Assembly: GCF_000178455.1 (NCBI RefSeq)
Contig: NZ_ADNU01000022.1
Span: 1-64,000 of the forward strand
Length of the DNA stretch: 64,000 nt
Direction of reading: 5' to 3'
Origin: Brevibacterium mcbrellneri ATCC 49030
GTDB taxonomy: Bacteria; Actinomycetota; Actinomycetes; Actinomycetales; Brevibacteriaceae
Shown here piece by piece: positions 1 to 8,887 of this stretch. A program made the translations under genes and the position numbers. Under the pieces are notes generated by a model. That model saw nothing but the letters and a program-made list of their open reading frames with translations. It was not told the origin of the DNA and made no database searches. Every line of letters starts with the position of its first letter. Positions within the stretch are counted from its first letter, which is position 1.

Positions 1-35
1 CACTCTGCGCAGGGCCGCCCGCCTTTAACCAAAGA

Positions 36-575
36 CTAGAAGTACTGGTTAAGAAGTTCGTCAGCCTGGCCTTCCCACTTGGCGTAAGCGTCTGGGAAGG
101 CAGAAACCTGAACGGCCTGAGCGGCGTCACCTGGCGCCATCTGTTCCCAACCCTGGATCTGAAGGAGACCGTTTGGGGACACCTCGGGGTTCACTCCGTA
201 GAACGACTTGGCAGCGAACACTGGGTCCTGAACCTGCTCAGGGGTTCCCCACCCTGCCGATGGGCGCTGCTGGAACAGACCCAAGGAGTCACGGTCACCG
301 TAGTTGACGTTGATGAGGTTGGACTCCTGTGATGCAGTCATGAGAGCAATCTTGATGCCCTGGCGGCTAATGCCGTTGTCCTTACCCACCTGAATGATGG
401 TCTTTGCGTTCTCAACCTGCTCTGGGCTGAGATCAGCAGCGGCAACAGCCTGCGCGTCGGGGAAAGCTGGCTTGGTGCCTTCAGTTGCCATAGCTGGGCC
501 TGTTGCCAGGACACCTGCAGCGAGAATTCCGGTTGCAATAGCGGTGCTCGTTGTGATGCGGGTAATTGTCTTCAC
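36..575 (-). CDS. Secreted transglycosylase-like protein
   Basis: Small exported protein, probably a lysozyme/transglycosylase-fold cell-wall enzyme or a degenerate relative. I chose the GTG at 575 as start because AGGAG lies 8 nt upstream and the product then begins with a typical signal peptide (VKTITRITTS, a hydrophobic run, then GPAMA). An in-frame ATG at 593 has only a weak, distant ribosome site. The mature part has a conserved ASQESNL segment; its Glu (residue 84 from the GTG) is the candidate catalytic acid. The block DRDSLGLFQQRPSAGWG follows, as in actinobacterial transglycosylase-like secreted proteins. About 179 residues with no extra domain. Exported location is well supported; enzymatic activity is inferred from fold-level resemblance only. 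Confidence 0.7.
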   Translation of the reverse strand: MKTITRITTSTAIATGILAAGVLATGPAMATEGTKPAFPDAQAVAAADLSPEQVENAKTIIQVGKDNGISRQGIKIALMTASQESNLINVNYGDRDSLGLFQQRPSAGWGTPEQVQDPVFAAKSFYGVNPEVSPNGLLQIQGWEQMAPGDAAQAVQVSAFPDAYAKWEGQADELLNQYF

Positions 576-593
576 GATGTTCGCTCCTGTCAT

Positions 594-931
594 GGATTGT
601 TCTCGTTTCCTTGGCCCCAGTTCGCGTCATCTGCAGTGCTCTTCATGCGAAATACTCTCATGCTGAACTGCCGGGGAAGTCGAGGAACCGAATCTCGGAG
701 CCAATATCTACGTTCACACAGGTCAGAGACCTCAACAACCGTTTTTTCATCAAAGGAATCTCACCGTTTCTTGGCCAATTAATGACCGTGCGAAACCCGA
801 ACCACCACCACGAACGGCTCTCACATGCGGAACACGCAAGAAAGGCCATCGCATTCTGAGACAATCCCTGACTCTCACCTGAAAATTGCCCTCACCTTCA
901 ATGAACCCCTCACCCACGTAGGCTTGGACAC
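594..931. other. Intergenic region with no recognised gene
   Basis: A 338-base gap between divergent genes: the secreted transglycosylase-like gene (minus) and the carboxylesterase (plus). Short ORFs here lack ribosome sites and protein-family character. It should hold both promoters and a long leader for the minus-strand gene. Because actinobacterial cell-wall hydrolase genes often carry a c-di-AMP (ydaO-type) riboswitch, I looked for its conserved blocks on the minus strand and did not find them. No firm element is called. Confidence 0.5.
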
Positions 932-2503
932 ATGAACCTCACCGTGACAACGACCTCGGGCACTTTCGAAGGAACTACCTCACGCGACACCCGACGCTGG
1001 ACTGGAATCCCCTACGCGCACCCGCCGGTGGGAGCAGATCGGTTTCAGGCACCTCGGCCGTTTGAAGCCGCCCCAAACACGGCGCCCCTCCCCGCAACGC
1101 GATTCTCAAACCCCGTCCCCCAGTTCAACCCCATGGGCGACGGACCCAAGCGGACCGAAGACCCCAACTGGCTCACCGTCAACGTGTGGGCGCCGCTCGA
1201 ACCGGTTGAAAACGCCCCGGTCATGGTGTGGATCCATGGGGGTGCGTATGTGGAAGGCTCGGCGGCGAACCCGCTGTACATAGGTGCGGTGTTTGCGCAG
1301 ATGAGCGTGGTGTTCGTGTCGGTGAACTACCGGCTGGGCATCGAAGGTTTCATGGAGTTCCCGGACGCGCCATCCAACCGTGGCCTGCTCGATCAGGCGC
1401 AGGCGCTCAGGTGGGTGCGGGAGAACGCGCAGGCCTTTGGCGGGGACCCTGCGAACGTGACGGTCTTTGGGGAATCCGCCGGCGCGGGCTCCATCCACTG
1501 CCTGCTGGTCATGCCAGAAGCCCAGGGGCTGTGTGACCGCGCGATCCTCCAAAGCCCACCCGCCATGGTGCTGGAAAAAGAATTGGCCCAGGACGTGACC
1601 GCGGAATTCGCAGCCCACGCCGCCCAGATGGGCCTGCCCGTCACGGAACCCACCGCGCAGTCCTTTACCAACCTCACCCCCGAGCAGGGCGAAGAACTCA
1701 TGGTGGCGTTTTCGCAGGGGCAGGGCCGGTATTTCCCTAGGTGGGGCAAGGCGGCCGCGTTCACCCCACCTTTGATTCCGGCGGTCGACGGCACTGTGTT
1801 GCCTGCCGACCCATGGTCTTTACCGCTCCCAGACGGGGTGGATGTTCTGGTTGGACACACGCGCGACGAGTTCAGGCTGTTCACTAACCTGATGAACGCC
1901 GAGGTGACGCAGCAACGCGCGTATGAGCGGGTGGGCATGGTGGGGCCTGGCTCGCAACTCCTGGAAAACGCGCAGAGTGGCACCGGGGACCTTGAGGCAG
2001 CCCAGTCACAGGCACGTGAACTGAGCATGAAGTACGTCAAGGCTCTGGGCGATGTCACACCTGAACAGCTGTTTGAGTGGGTCCAAACCGACTACATGTT
2101 TACCGTGCCCACTCTTTTAGTCGCAGATGCCGCGCAAAAACGTGGCACACCCGCGTACTCGTATCTGCTGGCTGTCGACCCGGACGGTGGTATGGGTTCG
2201 CCTCACGTGGCTGACCTTCCGCCGCTGTTCGACTCGTTCCGTTCCTTCCACGGCCACATGCTGTACCCCAACCCAACAGAGGCGGACCACGCGCTTGGCC
2301 AGCGTATGCGCGAGGCGTGGGTCCAGTTCGCGCGCACCGGCAACCCGGGTTGGGAGCCGTGGACACGGGAACACCCCACAACCCGAGTCTTTGGCTACGA
2401 GGACCGCACGTGCCCTCACCCGTTCATGGATCGGTTCACAGCCTTTGACCATGCTCCTTCCCGCGCTTTACCCTTACTGGGTAGTAACGAGAGGGCCTCA
2501 TGA
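932..2503 (+). CDS. Type-B carboxylesterase (alpha/beta hydrolase)
   Basis: Serine esterase of the carboxylesterase type-B/para-nitrobenzyl esterase family, likely cytoplasmic because no signal peptide is visible. Near the N terminus is the family pattern TSGTFEG...WTGIPYA. The oxyanion-hole segment VWIHGGAYVEG lies around residues 99-109. The nucleophile elbow GESAG is at 180-184 (Ser182). The segment SPHVADLPPLF near 430 probably holds the catalytic His. At 523 residues it has the usual family length. Its stop codon overlaps the start of the following membrane-protein gene (ATGA), implying translational coupling. The natural substrate cannot be read from sequence; pnbA-like enzymes act on small esters. 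Confidence 0.88.
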   Translation: MNLTVTTTSGTFEGTTSRDTRRWTGIPYAHPPVGADRFQAPRPFEAAPNTAPLPATRFSNPVPQFNPMGDGPKRTEDPNWLTVNVWAPLEPVENAPVMVWIHGGAYVEGSAANPLYIGAVFAQMSVVFVSVNYRLGIEGFMEFPDAPSNRGLLDQAQALRWVRENAQAFGGDPANVTVFGESAGAGSIHCLLVMPEAQGLCDRAILQSPPAMVLEKELAQDVTAEFAAHAAQMGLPVTEPTAQSFTNLTPEQGEELMVAFSQGQGRYFPRWGKAAAFTPPLIPAVDGTVLPADPWSLPLPDGVDVLVGHTRDEFRLFTNLMNAEVTQQRAYERVGMVGPGSQLLENAQSGTGDLEAAQSQARELSMKYVKALGDVTPEQLFEWVQTDYMFTVPTLLVADAAQKRGTPAYSYLLAVDPDGGMGSPHVADLPPLFDSFRSFHGHMLYPNPTEADHALGQRMREAWVQFARTGNPGWEPWTREHPTTRVFGYEDRTCPHPFMDRFTAFDHAPSRALPLLGSNERAS

Positions 2504-3261
2504 CCGAACCCAACAACGCATCCCCAAACGAACAGCCAAGCTCGCAGTCGCGGGCGCAGGCGGACTCACAGGCGCAAGGGACTGACCCACGCCCGCAGTC
2601 GTTCAAAGACTTGAAACCCTGGGAAGGCGAGGCCCGCACGGGTGACAAGGTTCTCCTCTGGTTCCTCTTTGGCGTGCCGGCGTTCTACATGGTGCTGTTG
2701 CCTCTTCGCCCCTTCCTCATTGCGAAAATTCCCACCGTTCTCGCCCTTATTACCGGTGCCCGCACGGTCATCGCAGGCGCCGGAGCCTTCGCCGCAGTTG
2801 AAAGCCGTTCACTCACCCTGGTGATCCTGGCGGGGCTCTTTGGCATGCTGAAGTTTGACTGGCTGTTCTGGCTGGCCGGCAAAATGTGGGGCGAAGGTGT
2901 ACTCAGGCTGTACGCGACGACCCCTGCACAGAGGCGTCAGTTCGAGAAAATCAAGCGCATGCCCCGGTGGCTGCTTTACCTCATGCTGTTCTTCAGCCGT
3001 TTCCCCGGTGTTCCCGGCCCCATCGTCGCGCTCATCGCGGGTTGGAGCCGCGTGCGGTTTCTGCCGTATTTCCTTGTCACGGCCGCTGGGGCACTTGTCA
3101 TGTCCATCGCGCTCGCCACATTGGGCTACGTTATTGGCCAACCTGCCGTCGACGTGCTCAAAGTCGTCGACAAGTACGCGATCTTTATTTCCTTTGCGCT
3201 GATCTTTGGGCTCGTTGGCTGGTCCAGCTTCCGCAGCAACAAAAAACGCCAGGCTTCCTAA
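2500..3261 (+). CDS. VTT/DedA-like integral membrane protein
   Basis: 253-residue membrane protein. The first 45 residues are polar and Asn/Gln/Ser-rich. Several hydrophobic segments follow, with the pattern FFSRFPGVPGPIVALIAGW in the middle and a Gly-rich late helix, consistent with the VTT (SNARE-associated/DedA) superfamily of lipid-handling proteins. It ends in a basic tail (KKRQAS). The start overlaps the esterase stop by 4 nt, so the two are probably co-expressed. Family placement rests on topology and the central motif; a specific function is not assigned. Confidence 0.6.
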   Translation: MTEPNNASPNEQPSSQSRAQADSQAQGTDPRPQSFKDLKPWEGEARTGDKVLLWFLFGVPAFYMVLLPLRPFLIAKIPTVLALITGARTVIAGAGAFAAVESRSLTLVILAGLFGMLKFDWLFWLAGKMWGEGVLRLYATTPAQRRQFEKIKRMPRWLLYLMLFFSRFPGVPGPIVALIAGWSRVRFLPYFLVTAAGALVMSIALATLGYVIGQPAVDVLKVVDKYAIFISFALIFGLVGWSSFRSNKKRQAS

Positions 3262-3329
3262 ACGCGCCGGTGTGAGCGTTGGCGCACCTTCCTGCCCGCG
3301 CCCTCCTGACGCCTGCCTGCTGGGAAGCC

Positions 3330-5450
3330 CTACCCTCTTTGGGCCAAAGCGAACGGCAACACCGAGGTGGCTCCCGCCTCCCGTAGCAAGCGTCCGGTGA
3401 TGGCGAAGGTCCAGCGGGAAACGACCTCGGCGTCCACCAGCAACACCGCCCGCCCCTTCACGCGCGCCGCCAGCTCCGGGCTCACAGCAAAGGCGTCATG
3501 CAGGTTCTTGACCCGGAACGGCGAGTTGACGTCGGGGCTACCGGGGTCTTTCAGCGCGTCCAGGGCCCCCGCGTACTCCATGCGCCCGGTGGTGGCGATG
3601 CCTCGGGCCAGGGATTCGACCGCGTTGGGGCGGGTGAAACCAGGCACGGCCACAACAACCTGCGGCCGAGGTGGGGCACTGCCTTCCAGGCCACTTCCGT
3701 TGCCGCTTCCCTCGCCACCATCGGCCTTCCACCCCCACTGCGCGAGGACTTGGGTGACCAGCTGGCCGATGTGGTTTGGGATCGGTTGGTCGGGCGCGCC
3801 GGGGGCCAGGAATTCGCGCAACACCTGCCCAGGCCCCAGGTCACTGAGCCGAGCAACAGCGCGCCCCGGCTCACACTGCTGGTCAGCGGGGATTTTCCCA
3901 CTGAGGTTCACGCCGATCCGGTTCAAGTGCGCCGGCCACTGTTTACGCGGTTCAATAATGAGGCCCACCCGGTCGAGCTCACTCCGGGCCACGGTTTGTG
4001 CTTGCGCGCTCACGGATTCGTTCCACCACACACCAGCGCACGTGTCACACCGCCCACACGCCGTAGCCGTCCCGTCGTCCAACGTCCCGGCTAAGAACAC
4101 CATGCGGCACTGCGTGGTCTTTTCGTAGGCGAGCATTTCGCGGGCCTCGTCAGCCCTGGTCTGGGCCACGGCCGCGTAACGCTCAGCGTCATAGGTCCAC
4201 GGCACCCCGGTGCGCACGTATCCCCCGCGCACCCGCTGGGCGGCCCCGTCAACCGTGAGCACTTTCAGCAGCAGTTCCAACCGGTTACGCTTGATGCCCA
4301 CCAGTGGTTCCAGCGCGGGGACTGACCGTGGCTCATCCCCCAACGCGTCAAGCACTGCGGTGGCGTCCTGCTCGTTAGGCATGGTGGCGTTGGCGAAGTA
4401 TTCCCACACGTTTTCGTCGTCGTGCCCGGGCAGCAGGAGCGCGTCCGCGGAGTCGGTCGCGCGCCCCGCACGCCCCACCTGCTGGTAGTACGCGACGGCT
4501 GAGCTGGGCGCACCCACGTGGATAACGAACCCCAGGTCTGGTTTGTCGAATCCCATCCCCAGCGCCGAGGTCGCCACCAGCGCCTTCAGGGCGTTCCCCT
4601 TGAGTGCGTCCTCAAGTTCGATCCGTTCTTCCGGGTCGGTCCCGCCGGTGTAGGCGGCGACCGTGTGGCCCGCGTGGCTGAGCGCCGTGGCGATGTCTTG
4701 GGCCGCGGATTTGGTGAGCGTGTAGATGATTCCACTGCCGGTGAAGTCGTTGAGGTGTTCGGTGAGCCACGCGATTCGGTGGGCCGCCGAGGTGGTCTGG
4801 GCTACCCCTAAGCGCAGGCTTGCGCGGGATAGGGGCCCGCGGATGACGCGGGTGTTGTGGCCCAATTGGGCGGCGACGTCGTCCACAACACGGGAGTTAG
4901 CCGTGGCGGTGGTGGCGAGCACGGGGGTGTTGGCTGGCAGGTGTTCAAGGAGGGCGCCAATCCTGCGGTAGTCGGGCCTGAAGTCGTGCCCCCAGTCTGA
5001 AATGCAGTGTGCTTCGTCCACCACGATCATGCCTAGCGTGTTTTCTAGCGGGGTGAGCACCGTGTTGACGAACGTGGGGTTGGTGAGGCGTTCGGGCGAT
5101 ATGAGGAGCACGTCCACGTCGCCGGCTCGCACCTGCTCTACCACCTCGTCCCATTCGGTGGCGTTGGCCGAATTAATAGTCAACGCCTTTACCCCAGCCC
5201 GCGTGGCGGCAGCTACTTGGTCGCGCATGAGCGCAATCAACGGGGAGATGATGAGCGTGGGGCCTTCCCCTTGTTCGCGTAACAGGCGAGCGGCCACAAA
5301 GTAGACGGCAGATTTACCCCACCCGGTGCGTTGTACCACCAGCACGCGGGAACGCTGCTCCACCAGGGATTCGATCGCCTCAAATTGGCCGTCCCGGAAC
5401 TGGGCATCAGGGTTGCCCGTGAGTTCGGTCAGGATTTCGCGAGCCCTCAT
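3330..5450 (-). CDS. recQ: RecQ-family ATP-dependent DNA helicase
   Basis: Superfamily 2 3'-5' DNA helicase acting in recombination and repair. Walker A is RTGWGKS at 41-47; motif II is DEAH at 145-148, followed by CISDWGHDFRPDY, which is diagnostic of RecQ. Motif VI is the QQVGRAGR stretch in the second RecA domain. A zinc-binding cysteine cluster (CRMVF...CGRCDTC) sits around 445-470. The C-terminal ~130 residues are not a classic HRDC domain. They contain a Rossmann-like segment with VLLVDAEVV resembling a phosphoribosyltransferase loop (see findings). 706 residues. It stands alone, convergent with the VTT gene and just 6 nt downstream of the AcoR-like gene on the same strand. Confidence 0.9.
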   Translation of the reverse strand: MRAREILTELTGNPDAQFRDGQFEAIESLVEQRSRVLVVQRTGWGKSAVYFVAARLLREQGEGPTLIISPLIALMRDQVAAATRAGVKALTINSANATEWDEVVEQVRAGDVDVLLISPERLTNPTFVNTVLTPLENTLGMIVVDEAHCISDWGHDFRPDYRRIGALLEHLPANTPVLATTATANSRVVDDVAAQLGHNTRVIRGPLSRASLRLGVAQTTSAAHRIAWLTEHLNDFTGSGIIYTLTKSAAQDIATALSHAGHTVAAYTGGTDPEERIELEDALKGNALKALVATSALGMGFDKPDLGFVIHVGAPSSAVAYYQQVGRAGRATDSADALLLPGHDDENVWEYFANATMPNEQDATAVLDALGDEPRSVPALEPLVGIKRNRLELLLKVLTVDGAAQRVRGGYVRTGVPWTYDAERYAAVAQTRADEAREMLAYEKTTQCRMVFLAGTLDDGTATACGRCDTCAGVWWNESVSAQAQTVARSELDRVGLIIEPRKQWPAHLNRIGVNLSGKIPADQQCEPGRAVARLSDLGPGQVLREFLAPGAPDQPIPNHIGQLVTQVLAQWGWKADGGEGSGNGSGLEGSAPPRPQVVVAVPGFTRPNAVESLARGIATTGRMEYAGALDALKDPGSPDVNSPFRVKNLHDAFAVSPELAARVKGRAVLLVDAEVVSRWTFAITGRLLREAGATSVLPFALAQRG

Positions 5451-5456
5451 TACTCC

Positions 5457-6674
5457 CTACCCAATGTGTACTGTTGACAGCACTCTATACGGGGCCTCTG
5501 ACACCAAGTGAGGGAACCGTTTGCGCAACCGACTCATTTCGGCCCGCACGGTCACTGGCGATACCTCGGCGGACCTCCACACCTCGCGGGCGATGTCGTG
5601 AACGTCCAGCGGGCGCGTGGCGTGCATGAGGCAAAGCAGAATCGCACAATGGCGGGGTGACAGCGAGAACACACTTTCACCGTTGTTGTCGACAAATCGC
5701 AGTTCGTTCGTCACCGGGTTGAGCACATATTCCGCACGGTTAACTGCTTGTTCAAGAGGAGTAACAACGACCACATCATCGTTGACGGTCAAGGAGGCTG
5801 GCCCTATTCCAGGAACCAGGTGAACCGCTTCGTCATTCACTGCATTAAGATCCAATTTGTCAGGTGCTTCAACCCCAATCGCGCCCAGGACCCACCCGTT
5901 GCGGTCGCACAGAATGAGCGGGCCACCGCTGTGCTGGAATTGAGGCAAGACTTTGACACGGAGTGCGTCTAGCCTGCGTCGGTGTTCCACTTCCATCATC
6001 AGTTCAACCTGTGATGCAACGGACTGCACGAGCCCAAGAACTGCTGGGTGGCTCTGTGACACTGGACCAGAAACGTCGAGCACGGCGATCGGCCGTCCTG
6101 TGGCCGGGTTACGAACCGGGGCCGCACTACATGACCAGTCATGTTGATCAACGCACCAGTGTTCCGGCCCATGCACTTGCGTAGGCCGTCCGGTCAGAGC
6201 AGTAATTCCAATCGCGTTCGTCCCCACTCCGGTTTCTGACCACAGTGCCCCTGGAACCATTCCAATCGAGTCGGCGTGCGCAATCGCGCTTCTGCTTCCA
6301 AACCGCATGGCAACGTGCGAGCCTTCCAGAGCAAGAACCCCTACCAGTTGCGAGTTCGCTAACGCAGGCGCAAACGCGTGAGTGATGAAGTCAATGAGCG
6401 CTTTCGCATCAATCGCGTGCGTCTCCTGGATGCCGTCAAACGCTTCTGGAACCGAGTCCGGGTTAATCTGCGGGTCCGGCGTGCCCTGCCGCACTCCGGC
6501 TTTCCGCACGCGTTGCCACGATGCTTCAATGACCGGCCGAGGTCGTGGCCCGTTGGCACGCCCATGCGCGCCGTGGCGCACGGCCGATGTATGGATCGGC
6601 CGGAGCTGGTCGGCACGTTCTTTGGGATCGTCATCGAATCCGAACGCAGGTTCCGCCCACGGGTATTTCACCAT
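5457..6674 (-). CDS. acoR: AcoR-type GAF-domain transcriptional regulator
   Basis: Regulator divergent from the acetoin dehydrogenase operon. Start chosen at ATG 6674 because GGAGG lies 4 nt upstream (the next codon, GTG, is also possible); a longer reading frame upstream has no ribosome site. The N-terminal half carries the AcoR signature with GVGTNAIG, then HGPEHWC and the APVRNPATGRPIAVLDVSG block of the GAF-like sensor domain. The C-terminal ~90 residues form a predicted winged-helix DNA-binding domain (SPRHCAILLCL, then VTVRAEMSRLRKRFP). There is no AAA+ sigma-54 activation domain, unlike proteobacterial AcoR. About 405 residues. Likely senses acetoin or a related compound and controls the adjacent operon; this is inferred from family and position. 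Confidence 0.8.
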   Translation of the reverse strand: MVKYPWAEPAFGFDDDPKERADQLRPIHTSAVRHGAHGRANGPRPRPVIEASWQRVRKAGVRQGTPDPQINPDSVPEAFDGIQETHAIDAKALIDFITHAFAPALANSQLVGVLALEGSHVAMRFGSRSAIAHADSIGMVPGALWSETGVGTNAIGITALTGRPTQVHGPEHWCVDQHDWSCSAAPVRNPATGRPIAVLDVSGPVSQSHPAVLGLVQSVASQVELMMEVEHRRRLDALRVKVLPQFQHSGGPLILCDRNGWVLGAIGVEAPDKLDLNAVNDEAVHLVPGIGPASLTVNDDVVVVTPLEQAVNRAEYVLNPVTNELRFVDNNGESVFSLSPRHCAILLCLMHATRPLDVHDIAREVWRSAEVSPVTVRAEMSRLRKRFPHLVSEAPYRVLSTVHIG

Positions 6675-6745
6675 AAGACCTCCAACCAGGATTCCACATA
6701 GGATACGCACCCCACGTGTCTCAAAACAACCTATGTCCACCACAG

Positions 6746-6761
6746 TTGCAACATGTTGCAA
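6746..6761. promoter_or_regulatory. Perfect 16-bp palindrome, candidate AcoR operator
   Basis: TTGCAACATGTTGCAA is its own reverse complement and lies in the 217-bp gap between the divergent regulator gene (start 6674) and acoA (start 6892). A dimeric regulator site in this position is what AcoR-type control predicts. No -10/-35 elements are confidently placed around it. Confidence 0.6.
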
Positions 6762-6891
6762 ACGCTCTCTTACCCAGTGTTTATGCGAAAACCGCATGTC
6801 TCACGCCGCCGTAGCGTTGCCCACGTCACACCTGGTCCTTAACGTGTGAATCGTTCATAGGGAGCACTACTCAAAAGAATTGAGGCAGGCA

Positions 6892-7854
6892 ATGGAGCCC
6901 ACAAAGGAACAACTCATTGGCGCTTACGACAAGATGTCGAAAATTCGCGCGTTTGAGGATCGTTTACACAAGGAAAATCTCACCGGCGACATTCCCGGTT
7001 TTATCCACCTGTACGCAGGTGAAGAAGCGATTGCGGTGGGGATGTGTGAAAATCTCACCCCTGCTGACAAGATCGCGTCAACCCACCGTGGTCACGGCCA
7101 CTGCATCGCAAAAGGTAGCGATGTCACCAAGATGATGCTCGAAATTTTTGGAGCCCAAGATGGTCTGTGCCACGGCAAGGGCGGATCCATGCACATCGCA
7201 GACCTGGACACCGGAATGCTGGGTGCCAACGGAATCGTCGGTGGTGGACCACCCATCACCGTGGGTGCTGGATTGACGGCTAAGTATCGGGGCGAAGGCC
7301 ATGTCGCCGTGTCGTTCACTGGTGACGGTGGTTCGAACCAAGGCACCACTTTTGAAGCCATCAACATGGCGGTTGTCCTTCAACTTCCCGTCATTTTCGT
7401 TTTCGAAAACAACGGAATGGGTGAAGCTACGGGCGCAGAGTTCGCCGTAGGTTCAAAGGACATCGCATCCCGCGCAGCAGGTTTTGGACTTCCTGCAGTC
7501 ACCGTGGACGGCAACAACTTCTTCGACATGTACCAGGCGTCCCGTGAAGCCGTACACCGTGCGCGCAACGGAGGTGGCCCGACGGTGATCGAAGCTGTTT
7601 CCTACCGCTACTACGGCCACTTCGAAGGAGACCCGGGACTGTACCGCGAACAAGATCAGGTCGCCCAATACAAGGCCAAAAACGACCCGTTGCAGATCTT
7701 CCGTGCTCAGGTAGAAGGCCAAATTTCTGCAGAAGAGCTCGACAAGATCGATGAGTCAAACATTGAGCTGGTCGACGAGGCGGTCAAAAAAGCCCGCGCA
7801 GCTAAGCAACCAGATCCGTCAGAAGTCCACACGGACGTTTACGTTTCATACTGA
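6892..7854 (+). CDS. acoA: Acetoin dehydrogenase E1 component, alpha subunit
   Basis: Thiamine-diphosphate-dependent E1 alpha subunit of a 2-oxoacid-dehydrogenase-type complex. Together with AcoB it cleaves acetoin (or decarboxylates a 2-oxoacid) and passes the acyl group to E2. Start taken at ATG 6892, 6 nt after GAGG; an in-frame TTG 12 nt upstream is less likely. The ThDP-binding motif begins GDGGSNQG near residue 144 and closes with FENN about 28 residues on. Other landmarks are STHRGHGH and the CHGKGGSMH block. 320 residues, standard size. First gene of a tight operon with acoB, acoC and lpd. Acetoin is preferred over pyruvate because of the AcoR-type neighbour and the compact separate alpha/beta organisation. 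Confidence 0.88.
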   Translation: MEPTKEQLIGAYDKMSKIRAFEDRLHKENLTGDIPGFIHLYAGEEAIAVGMCENLTPADKIASTHRGHGHCIAKGSDVTKMMLEIFGAQDGLCHGKGGSMHIADLDTGMLGANGIVGGGPPITVGAGLTAKYRGEGHVAVSFTGDGGSNQGTTFEAINMAVVLQLPVIFVFENNGMGEATGAEFAVGSKDIASRAAGFGLPAVTVDGNNFFDMYQASREAVHRARNGGGPTVIEAVSYRYYGHFEGDPGLYREQDQVAQYKAKNDPLQIFRAQVEGQISAEELDKIDESNIELVDEAVKKARAAKQPDPSEVHTDVYVSY

Positions 7855-7868
7855 CCTAGGAGTCACCA

Positions 7869-8885
7869 ATGGCTGAAATGAGTTTCCGCGAAGCAATTCG
7901 CAACGCAATGGCTGACGCCATGCGAGAAGACAACGATGTCGTTCTTATGGGTGAAGACTTGCGCGGGGGTAAAGGGGGAACCAACCCTGACCCTGATGTC
8001 GAAGCCTTCGGAGGAGTCTTTGGTGTGACCGAAGGCCTGTGGACCGAATTTGGCGATGACCGCGTGATCGACACTCCTATCACCGAAAGCGCGATCATGG
8101 GGTTGGCCGCAGGATCAGCCCTGACGGGTCTACGCCCAGTAGCTGAACTGATGTTCATGGACTTTTTTGGCGTGTGCTACGACCTCATCTATAACCAAGC
8201 CGCCAAGTTCCGCTACATGTTCGGCGGTAAAGCAACAACTCCACTGGTGATCCGGGGAATTATTGGTGCTGGAGTTGGTGCTGCCGCTCAGCACTCCAAC
8301 TCTCCGTACCACCTGTTCACGTCAACAGCGGGTGTGAAGTGCGTAGTGCCGTCTAACGCGTACGACGCTCGTGGGCTGCTCCTGGAGTCGATTCGCGACG
8401 ATGACCCGGTCATTTTCTGCGAACACAAGATGATCTACGACATGAAGACGGAAGTCCCTGACGACCCGTACACGATCCCACTGGGTGTCGCTTCATACCC
8501 TCGCCGTGGAACCGATGTCACCGTGGTCGCTCTGGCCCAGTGCGTGAACTATGCGACCCAAGTTGCCGACAAACTGGCATCAGAGGGAATTAGCGTGGAA
8601 GTTGTTGACCCACGCACCACGTCACCGCTGGATGAAGACAGCATCCTCGAATCGGTCGCGGCGACCGGTCGTCTAGTCGTTGCAGATGAGTCAGCTAACC
8701 GGTGCGGATTCGCCCACGATATCGCTGCTCTCGTAGCTAACAAGGGATTCAGTTCACTCAAGGCGCCGGTGCAACTCGTCACCCCACCTCACACACCAGT
8801 GCCATTCTCCGCTCCTCTGGAACAGGCTTGGATCCCCGGCCCCAGCAAGATTGAGGCCGCTGTACGCGCTGTAGTGGAGGCGTAA
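7869..8885 (+). CDS. acoB: Acetoin dehydrogenase E1 component, beta subunit
   Basis: Transketolase-like beta subunit that completes the E1 active site with AcoA. The sequence has the family blocks VVLMGEDLRGGKGG near the N terminus, FGDDRVIDTPITE around 58-70, and the PTTS-type segment VVDPRTTSPLDED near 245. A clear AGGAG lies 6 nt before ATG 7869, 14 nt after the acoA stop. 338 residues, usual length. No internal anomaly seen. Confidence 0.9.
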   Translation: MAEMSFREAIRNAMADAMREDNDVVLMGEDLRGGKGGTNPDPDVEAFGGVFGVTEGLWTEFGDDRVIDTPITESAIMGLAAGSALTGLRPVAELMFMDFFGVCYDLIYNQAAKFRYMFGGKATTPLVIRGIIGAGVGAAAQHSNSPYHLFTSTAGVKCVVPSNAYDARGLLLESIRDDDPVIFCEHKMIYDMKTEVPDDPYTIPLGVASYPRRGTDVTVVALAQCVNYATQVADKLASEGISVEVVDPRTTSPLDEDSILESVAATGRLVVADESANRCGFAHDIAALVANKGFSSLKAPVQLVTPPHTPVPFSAPLEQAWIPGPSKIEAAVRAVVEA

Positions 8886-8887
8886 AA

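Noticed and set aside
594-860. Possible c-di-AMP (ydaO-type) riboswitch upstream of the secreted transglycosylase-like gene
   Set aside because: The leader is long and the gene type fits, but the conserved aptamer blocks (such as the CCGGGGGA and GACAGCTAAC-like segments) were not found on the minus strand.
3367-4128. Long plus-strand reading frame opposite recQ
   Set aside because: It lies wholly antisense to a well-supported helicase gene, is Arg/Ser/Pro-rich as GC-rich antisense frames are, and has no ribosome site or family motif.
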